NCBI GenBank assembly: GCA_016721085.1
Contig: JADKJI010000017.1
Span: 1 to 64,000, forward strand
Direction of reading: 5' to 3'
Source: Chitinophagaceae bacterium
Lineage (GTDB): Bacteria; Bacteroidota; Bacteroidia; Chitinophagales; Chitinophagaceae
DNA: 64,000 nt
In this document: in pieces, positions 58,562 through 64,000 of the stretch
Layout of the letters: each line of letters starts with the position of its first letter
Numbering within the stretch: the first letter of the stretch is position 1
Translations under genes and position numbers: made by a program
The notes under the pieces: generated by a model
The model's database searches: none
Told to the model about the DNA's origin: nothing
Seen by the model: only the letters and a program-made list of their open reading frames with translations

Positions 58562-59023
58562 ATGAAACGTAAATACCTGTTGTGGGGCCTGCTCATAGTA
58601 GTACTGGCCGCCGCCGCTTATGGGTACAAGGAATTCAATCGTACCCGCCCTGATTCAAAAAGCCTGGAAGCCGGATTTACCGTATCTGCAGAAGGAATCC
58701 TTAAAGAGTTTGCAGAAAACGAAAAGGTTACTGCCCAAAAATATTCGGGACAGGAACTTATTGTAGCTGTAACTGGCACCGTAAAGGATATCAAGAAAGA
58801 TGAAAAGGGCTATTACACCCTGATGCTGGGCGATTCTACTAATATGTCCTCAGTTCAATGTGCCATGGACACTCTTTACTCGGCAGATCTATCAAGTATT
58901 AAGATTGCAGATAAAATTACTGTTAAGGGACATTTCACCGGATATAACGCAGATGAAACAGGACTGGTCGGTTCAGACATCCAGATGAACATGTGTGTAA
59001 TTGAACTCCCAAAGAAGCAATAA
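58562..59023 (+). CDS. OB-fold protein (tRNA_anti-like family)
   Basis: 153 residues: an N-terminal TM anchor (LLWGLLIVVLAAAAYGYKEF, about 6-25). A five-stranded OB-like domain follows (LIVAVTGTVKDIKKDEKGYYTLMLGD ... SVQCAMD ... IKIADKITVKGHFTGYN), characteristic of the periplasmic tRNA_anti-like/OB_RRP5-like family. Unlikely to act on tRNA. Nothing catalytic is visible. Fourth position-linked neighbour of YceI and the cytochrome-like lipoproteins. Confidence 0.75.
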   Translation: MKRKYLLWGLLIVVLAAAAYGYKEFNRTRPDSKSLEAGFTVSAEGILKEFAENEKVTAQKYSGQELIVAVTGTVKDIKKDEKGYYTLMLGDSTNMSSVQCAMDTLYSADLSSIKIADKITVKGHFTGYNADETGLVGSDIQMNMCVIELPKKQ

Positions 59024-59061
59024 CCATTCGTACCAAACCACACCACTAAAATTAAGAAACC

Positions 59062-59622
59062 ATGAAACAAAAAGTATTTTCTCTGTTGCTCGCAACCGTC
59101 TTCTTATCTACAGGCTTGTTGGCCCAGGGTAAGTTCTTTACTAAGACAGGCAAAGTGTATTTTAACTGTACTGGAGGAATTGAGCCGATTGAAGGCACCA
59201 ATAAAAGCACTACCTGTGTTCTCGATTCCAAATCTGGCGCCATCCAGTTTTCAATGCTCATGAAAGGCTTTGAGTTTGAAAAGCAATTGATGATGGAGCA
59301 CTTTAATGAGAATTATGTTGAAACAGAAAAATTCCCCAAGGCAACTTTTGTAGGGCAAATAGCGAATAATTCAGAAATAAATTATGCAAAGGATGGCACC
59401 TATCCAGCAAAAGTGAAAGGAAAACTTACCATACATGGTGAAACGCGTGATGTGGAAGCCCCGGGTAAAATAACCGTTAAAGGAGGGAAAATAATAGCCA
59501 CATCCGATTTCAAAGTGCAGCTTTCCGACTATAAGGTAGGTATCCCAAGCATAGTAAAAGATAAGATTTCAAATGATGTTAAAATAAATGTGGACTTGCT
59601 TTTAGATCCCCTGAAAGGATAA
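59062..59622 (+). CDS. YceI-family periplasmic protein
   Basis: 186 residues with a signal peptide (to LLAQ). A lipocalin-like beta-barrel of YceI type follows: GKVYFNCTGGIEPIEGTN, IQFSMLMKGFEFEKQLM, KFPKATFVGQI, GKLTIHGETRDVEAPGKI. YceI proteins bind polyisoprenoids, amphiphiles or quinone-like molecules in the periplasm. In this cluster it could carry a lipid or quinone for the cytochrome-like proteins, which is an inference only. Confidence 0.9.
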   Translation: MKQKVFSLLLATVFLSTGLLAQGKFFTKTGKVYFNCTGGIEPIEGTNKSTTCVLDSKSGAIQFSMLMKGFEFEKQLMMEHFNENYVETEKFPKATFVGQIANNSEINYAKDGTYPAKVKGKLTIHGETRDVEAPGKITVKGGKIIATSDFKVQLSDYKVGIPSIVKDKISNDVKINVDLLLDPLKG

Positions 59623-59641
59623 ACCGAATTAAAATTTTTCT

Positions 59642-60541
59642 ATGCGTAAGACTGTCTTATTAGTAGTACTTCTTGTAAATGTTTTTGTCCTTGCTCAGGC
59701 CCAGAAAGGGGAGCCCGACTTGTTAAGTCTAGTTGACGATGGTAAGAAGGAAAAGGAGTTTATCACCAACGCATTTAAGGCTACACGTGTTATAAATGGT
59801 CAATCTATTGAGTTCCTTGGTAATGGTGTTCTTGACTTAAGGATTCTTCATCGCTTTGGTTTTGTGAATACCGGTATCAAAAACTTATTTGGACTAGATC
59901 AGGCAAATATGCGTATAGGTATAGATTATGGAATCAGTAAAAGGGTGATGGTTGGCTTTGGAAGAAGCAATGTAAATAAGGAACTTGATGTATTTGTCAA
60001 GTACCGCCCTATTTGGCAAGCAGACGGTCCGGGTGGATCACCTGTATCTGTGGTATTGGTATCGGGCATGACATATAACACGCTTCCATGGACAAATCCT
60101 AACAGGGAAAATTATATCACTTCCAGAATGGGGTTCTATAATCAGGTGATTATTGGTCGCAAGTTCAGTAAGTCATTCAGCCTTCAATTAGCGCCAATAT
60201 TTGTTCACCGTAATCTCGTTGATTCTATTACAGACAACAATGATACCTATGCGCTGGGAATAGGTGCACGTATGAAACTTTCAAACCGTGTGGCATTTGT
60301 TATGGATTATCATCCAATACTTGCAGGCCGTCAAACAGGTACTGAAGACCCTATGTCAATAGGCTTTGATATTGAAACGGGTGGTCACGTTTTCCAGTTG
60401 CATTTTTCAAATGCTACAGGTATGAACGAAAAAGCCTTTATCACTGAAACACGAGGTAAATTCTGGAAAGGCGATATCCGATTCGGATTTAACCTTTCAA
60501 GGGTATTCACTATCGTTAAGCCAAAAACATACAGAAAATAA
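59642..60541 (+). CDS. DUF5777-family beta-barrel protein
   Basis: 299 residues with a signal peptide (to AQAQ). Amphipathic strands fit a small outer-membrane barrel (LDLRILHRFGFVNTG, IDYGISKRVMVGFGRSNVNKELDVFVKYRPIW, FSLQLAPIFVHR, DIRFGFNLSRVFTI). It matches DUF5777 in overall pattern. Last gene of the five-gene unit, 19 bp after YceI. The terminator at 60562 ends the unit. Function unknown. Confidence 0.78.
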   Translation: MRKTVLLVVLLVNVFVLAQAQKGEPDLLSLVDDGKKEKEFITNAFKATRVINGQSIEFLGNGVLDLRILHRFGFVNTGIKNLFGLDQANMRIGIDYGISKRVMVGFGRSNVNKELDVFVKYRPIWQADGPGGSPVSVVLVSGMTYNTLPWTNPNRENYITSRMGFYNQVIIGRKFSKSFSLQLAPIFVHRNLVDSITDNNDTYALGIGARMKLSNRVAFVMDYHPILAGRQTGTEDPMSIGFDIETGGHVFQLHFSNATGMNEKAFITETRGKFWKGDIRFGFNLSRVFTIVKPKTYRK

Positions 60542-60561
60542 TAATAACCAACTTTCAAAAA

Positions 60562-60588
60562 GCCCGCACTTGATGCGGGCTTTTTTTA
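60562..60588. terminator. Bidirectional terminator (DUF5777 gene / birA)
   Basis: Stem GCCCGCA / TGCGGGC with CTTGA-type loop, A-rich upstream and T7 downstream, between convergent stops (60541 and 60586). Confidence 0.92.
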
Positions 60589-61404
60589 TGAAGGCAGAAC
60601 CCATTCTACTTCTCCAAAATCGTATATCCTTTCTATAGAATCTTTCGTAACCAGTTGCCCTGATTCGTTGACCCCTTTAAGTACAGCATTGAACACAATT
60701 GATTCTTTTCGAAGCTTAATGGGTTGATCGATTTTATATAAAACCTGGTTGTACTCATTTATTATTTCGCTGGCTGACTGTTGAACAACCCAACGGAACC
60801 GGAAATCCAGAAAACCGCATAACTCACGGGCTAATTCCAATGGATCCCAGGTTTTGCCAGTAATCTGTTTTAAGGAAACCGGATTTACCAGATTTTCAGG
60901 GAAAGCAACCTGATTAATATTGATACCAACTCCAATAATTGCCCACTTCCATCGGCTTTCTGCCCTACCCCCATCTTTCCCTCTGGACCCATTTTCAACA
61001 GAATTGGCACCAATTATCGATTCAATCAGTATACCGCCTGCCTTTCTGTCCTGCCAATACAAATCGTTTGGCCATTTTATTCTGGTATTTTCTTCCCCGG
61101 CATATTTTTTAAATAAATCATAACAGGCCAGGGCCACAGCAAAAGAAAGCAGCTGTTGTTGTGTGATGTTGAGGGGATAAGGATCCACAACTATACTCAT
61201 GGCTATGTTTTCGCCCGAAGCTGTGAGCCACTGCTTGCCCCTTTGTCCCTTTCCAGCAGTCTGCTCCAGTGCCATAAATACGCTGCCATGCCCCGCCTTA
61301 CCTGCCTGTACCTGTGCCATGGCATAGTTGTTGGTGCTGTCAACAACCGGTAATACAGTAAACGGTTGACCCAGAGGAGGAATGGTGGATAGATATGGTA
61401 ACAA
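60586..61404 (-). CDS. birA: Biotin--[acetyl-CoA-carboxylase] ligase
   Basis: A 272-residue BPL without an N-terminal HTH, so not a repressor. The biotinyl-AMP site is GKGQRGKQW (near 50-58), with KWPNDLYW and GILIES further on. A C-terminal SH3-like domain follows (LVTKDSIERIYDFGEVEW). It biotinylates carboxyl carriers such as acetyl-CoA carboxylase, which uses bicarbonate. A Gly/Arg-rich insertion (GSRGKDGGRAESR) after GANSVEN is unusual. Confidence 0.9.
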   Translation of the reverse strand: MLPYLSTIPPLGQPFTVLPVVDSTNNYAMAQVQAGKAGHGSVFMALEQTAGKGQRGKQWLTASGENIAMSIVVDPYPLNITQQQLLSFAVALACYDLFKKYAGEENTRIKWPNDLYWQDRKAGGILIESIIGANSVENGSRGKDGGRAESRWKWAIIGVGININQVAFPENLVNPVSLKQITGKTWDPLELARELCGFLDFRFRWVVQQSASEIINEYNQVLYKIDQPIKLRKESIVFNAVLKGVNESGQLVTKDSIERIYDFGEVEWVLPS

Positions 61405-61556
61405 ATCACTATTTTTGAGCTATACGAAAATAGGAAGAAGCGGGCATCGTTTTATAGTACTGGAAATAGATTTTAGAAGAAGTGAGGAATAGGTATCCAA
61501 AACTTCTCTTTCTTAACCCGATTGACACCTGAATTGATCATTAAAAGAATTGATTA

Positions 61557-61961
61557 TTGGAACAAGTTTCTACCGCAGCTACTACCCGTAGTAAACGAAG
61601 CAGTGTTACACGGCTAACAAAAAGCTCAAAAATCCTTAAAGTCATCACGAAAGCTATCAAGGACAAGAAAGGTGAGAATATTATACAACTCGACCTTCGC
61701 CGATTACCCGAGGCTGTAACCGATTTTTTAATTGTTTGTGAAGGTGGCAGCCATGTTCAGGTAAAAGCTATAGCCAATCATATAGAGCAACAGGTTAAGG
61801 AAGTAATTGGTGAACTACCGTATAAACATGAAGGACAACAAACCGGTCAGTGGGTGTTGATAGATTATGTGAATGTTGTAGTTCATGTAATGCACCCAGA
61901 AGCCCGTAAATTTTACCGTCTGGAAGAATTGTGGAGCGATGGAGTAGCAGAAGAAATGTGA
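61557..61961 (+). CDS. rsfS: Ribosomal silencing factor RsfS
   Basis: 134 residues from a TTG start (MEQVSTAAT). The RsfS domain has VTKAIKDKKGENIIQLDLR, VTDFLIVCEGGSHVQVKAIANHIE, GQWVLIDYVNVVVHVMHPEARKFYRLEELW. It binds the 50S protein L14 and blocks subunit joining in starvation. Directly upstream of ftsH, an order seen commonly in Bacteroidota. Confidence 0.93.
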   Translation: MEQVSTAATTRSKRSSVTRLTKSSKILKVITKAIKDKKGENIIQLDLRRLPEAVTDFLIVCEGGSHVQVKAIANHIEQQVKEVIGELPYKHEGQQTGQWVLIDYVNVVVHVMHPEARKFYRLEELWSDGVAEEM

Positions 61962-62054
61962 TTGAAAGCAAAAAAAACAGACTTCGGCAATTTTGTTTGA
62001 ACAATTTCTGATTTATAAACATTAATAAGAAAACACTAAGGAGAAGTAATATAT

Positions 62055-64000
62055 ATGTCACAGGATGAGCAAAGACCAGGAGACCGCGGACAAAACCGGT
62101 TGAAACCAAAAGGTGAAGGACAAGGCAAGACCCCTAAATTCAATATTTATTGGGTATGGGCCATTATTTTCGCCGTTTTGGTTGGATTCCAGTTATTCGG
62201 CAATGTAACACCTGAAGCCCAACAGACCTCCCGCCTCGAATTTTTTGATAATATGCTGGCGAAAGGGGATGTAGACAAATTGGTAACCATTACCAATAAG
62301 AACACTGTCCGGATTTTTATAAAGAAAGACAGTCTGAATAAACCCTACTACAAAACAAAGCTGGATAAAAACTTTGAGAACGCTAAAAAGTCTGATGGTC
62401 CCACTTTTGAATTCAAGATTGTAAAAGCGGAAGAGTTTGATAAGGATCTCGAGAAATTTTTCGAGAAATATCCTTCAGTTCCAAAGGTTGATAATAAGAT
62501 TGAGCAGGAAGGAGAATGGTTCCCACAAGTGATCAGTTTTGTACTTCCACTCCTCGTTATCGTTCTGATCTGGATCATGCTCATGCGTAAGATGGGTGGA
62601 TCTGCAGGCGGTGGCGCAGGACCAGGCGGTATCTTCAATATAGGTAAATCAAGAGCTACATTATTCGATAAAGGAACAAAAGTGAATATCACATTCGCTG
62701 ATGTAGCCGGATTGGATGAAGCTAAAGTGGAAGTGATGGAAATCGTTGACTTCCTGAAAAGCCCTAAAAAATATACTTCTTTAGGAGGTAAAATTCCAAA
62801 AGGTGCCCTTTTAATCGGTCCTCCGGGTACAGGTAAAACCTTGCTGGCAAAAGCTATGGCAGGGGAGGCTCAGGTTCCTTTCTTCAGCTTAAGTGGTAGT
62901 GATTTTGTTGAAATGTTTGTTGGAGTAGGTGCGAGTCGTGTTCGCGACCTTTTCAAACAAGCCCGTGAAAAAGCACCTTGTATCATATTCATTGATGAGA
63001 TTGACGCTATAGGCCGTGCCCGTGGTAAGAATGCCATCATGAGTAATGATGAAAGAGAAAGCACCCTTAACCAATTACTGGTTGAAATGGATGGATTCAG
63101 TGGCGAAAGCGGAATCATTGTTCTTGCCGCTACCAACCGTCCCGATGTATTGGATACTGCACTGCTTCGTCCAGGACGTTTCGACCGCCAGATTTCAATA
63201 GATAAACCCGACCTGAAAGGAAGAGAAGCAATTTTTAAAGTACATCTTAAACCTATAAAAATATCCCAAACCCTCGACATTCATAAACTCGCTGAGCAGA
63301 CACCTGGATTCGCAGGAGCGGATATTTCTAACGTATGTAATGAAGCAGCCCTTATTGCTGCCCGTAAAGGAAAAGAAGCTGTTGAAATGGAAGATTTCCA
63401 GGATGCAGTGGACCGCGTAATCGGTGGATTGGAAAAGAAGAATAAGATCATCTCTTCCGACGAAAAGAAAATTATCGCTTACCACGAAGCGGGTCACGCT
63501 ATCTGCGGCTGGTATCTCGAACATGCTTATCCTTTATTGAAAGTGACAATAGTTCCAAGAGGAACTGCCGCTCTCGGATATGCGCAGTATACTCCTAAAG
63601 AGCAGTATCTGTACAATACCGACCAGTTGATGGATCAGATATGTATGACACTTGGTGGTCGTGCCAGCGAAGAAATTTTCTTCCATAAGATTTCTACTGG
63701 TGCACAAAACGATCTTCAACAGATAACTAAGATCGCCTACTCAATGGTTACTGTTTATGGTATGAATGAAAAAGTAGGTAATGTAAGTTTCTACGACCCG
63801 GCAGCAGAAAATTCATTCACCAAGCCCTATTCGGAAGAAACGTCGCGCTTGATAGATGAAGAAGTAAGAAAGCTTATCGATGAAGCATATATAAGCACAA
63901 AGAAATTATTATTGGAGAAAAGAGGTCAGGTTGAAAAATTAGCAGAAGCATTACTTGAAAGAGAAGTACTTTTCCAAAGTGATGTGGAAGCACTGATTGG
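62055..64000 (+). CDS. ftsH: ATP-dependent zinc metalloprotease FtsH (3' end outside window)
   Basis: 648 codons shown, open to the window edge. N-terminal TM helix 1 (about 35-53) and TM2 (about 155-177) flank a periplasmic domain. Walker A is GPPGTGKT, Walker B is IIFIDEIDAIG, and the second region of homology includes TNRPDVLDTALLRPGRFDR. The zinc site is HEAGH (near 63483-63497). It degrades misfolded membrane and regulatory proteins as a hexamer. Only the C-terminal tail is missing. Confidence 0.97.
   Translation, partial: MSQDEQRPGDRGQNRLKPKGEGQGKTPKFNIYWVWAIIFAVLVGFQLFGNVTPEAQQTSRLEFFDNMLAKGDVDKLVTITNKNTVRIFIKKDSLNKPYYKTKLDKNFENAKKSDGPTFEFKIVKAEEFDKDLEKFFEKYPSVPKVDNKIEQEGEWFPQVISFVLPLLVIVLIWIMLMRKMGGSAGGGAGPGGIFNIGKSRATLFDKGTKVNITFADVAGLDEAKVEVMEIVDFLKSPKKYTSLGGKIPKGALLIGPPGTGKTLLAKAMAGEAQVPFFSLSGSDFVEMFVGVGASRVRDLFKQAREKAPCIIFIDEIDAIGRARGKNAIMSNDERESTLNQLLVEMDGFSGESGIIVLAATNRPDVLDTALLRPGRFDRQISIDKPDLKGREAIFKVHLKPIKISQTLDIHKLAEQTPGFAGADISNVCNEAALIAARKGKEAVEMEDFQDAVDRVIGGLEKKNKIISSDEKKIIAYHEAGHAICGWYLEHAYPLLKVTIVPRGTAALGYAQYTPKEQYLYNTDQLMDQICMTLGGRASEEIFFHKISTGAQNDLQQITKIAYSMVTVYGMNEKVGNVSFYDPAAENSFTKPYSEETSRLIDEEVRKLIDEAYISTKKLLLEKRGQVEKLAEALLEREVLFQSDVEALI

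Overview
The window looks like chromosomal DNA of a Bacteroidota heterotroph, most likely Chitinophagaceae or a close relative. Evidence: gliding/type IX secretion genes (gldA, gldH), a PKD-repeat protein with a C-terminal sorting domain, BatD, a YceI/DUF5777 cluster, lipoprotein and beta-barrel genes, CarB without its C-terminal regulatory domain, and Bacteroidota-type promoters (TTTG, about 19 bp, TAnnTTTG). Coding DNA is moderately AT-rich. I see no rRNA, tRNA, CRISPR array or prophage.

Layout. 0-5 kb: broken HAD hydrolase, SDR, secreted protein and batD. 4.2-7.3 kb: minus-strand operon yicC-gldH-histidine kinase-response regulator. 7.9-12.1 kb: lpxD-like acyltransferase, secreted protein, epimerase, hydroxyacyl-CoA dehydrogenase. 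12.2-13.0 kb: two palindromic REP pairs beside a RAYT transposase. 13.2-17.5 kb: pheS, divergent arginase-like protein, PBP4. 17.7-22.8 kb: plus-strand cluster of PKD adhesin, ECF sigma factor, anti-sigma-like/beta-barrel protein and coiled-coil protein. 22.8-31.4 kb: mutL, GH3/beta-lactamase fusion, a bizarre 0.74 kb G/C tract, TRIC channel and an unpaired KorA. 31.4-36.5 kb: barrel protein, nth, ftsB-like, eno, gldA. 37.4-44.0 kb: carbonic anhydrase, SulP transporter, DabA and DabB. 44-54 kb: purH, comEC, two-component genes, carB. 54.5-64 kb: M23 peptidase, bcp, a five-gene cytochrome-like/OB-fold/YceI/DUF5777 operon, birA, rsfS and ftsH (cut by the window end).

How genes work together. 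The 37.4-44.0 kb block is a complete inorganic-carbon uptake module: DabA and DabB convert and trap CO2 as bicarbonate, SulP may import bicarbonate, and the beta-carbonic anhydrase interconverts CO2 and bicarbonate. In a heterotroph it would feed carboxylations such as that of CarB (50.9 kb). The 17.7-22.8 kb and 57.5-60.5 kb clusters are the least characterised protein systems here. Outside genes, a small vocabulary of degenerate repeats recurs, often as long inverted repeats.

Quality. About 19 genes carry frameshifts or premature stops, concentrated at 0-5 kb and 31-45 kb, while 45.6-64 kb has none. Several genes, including the normally essential eno, also seem to lack internal segments of about 100-150 bp. 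With the G/C tract this points to consensus errors rather than decay, so I annotate broken genes as genes and give the position of each break.
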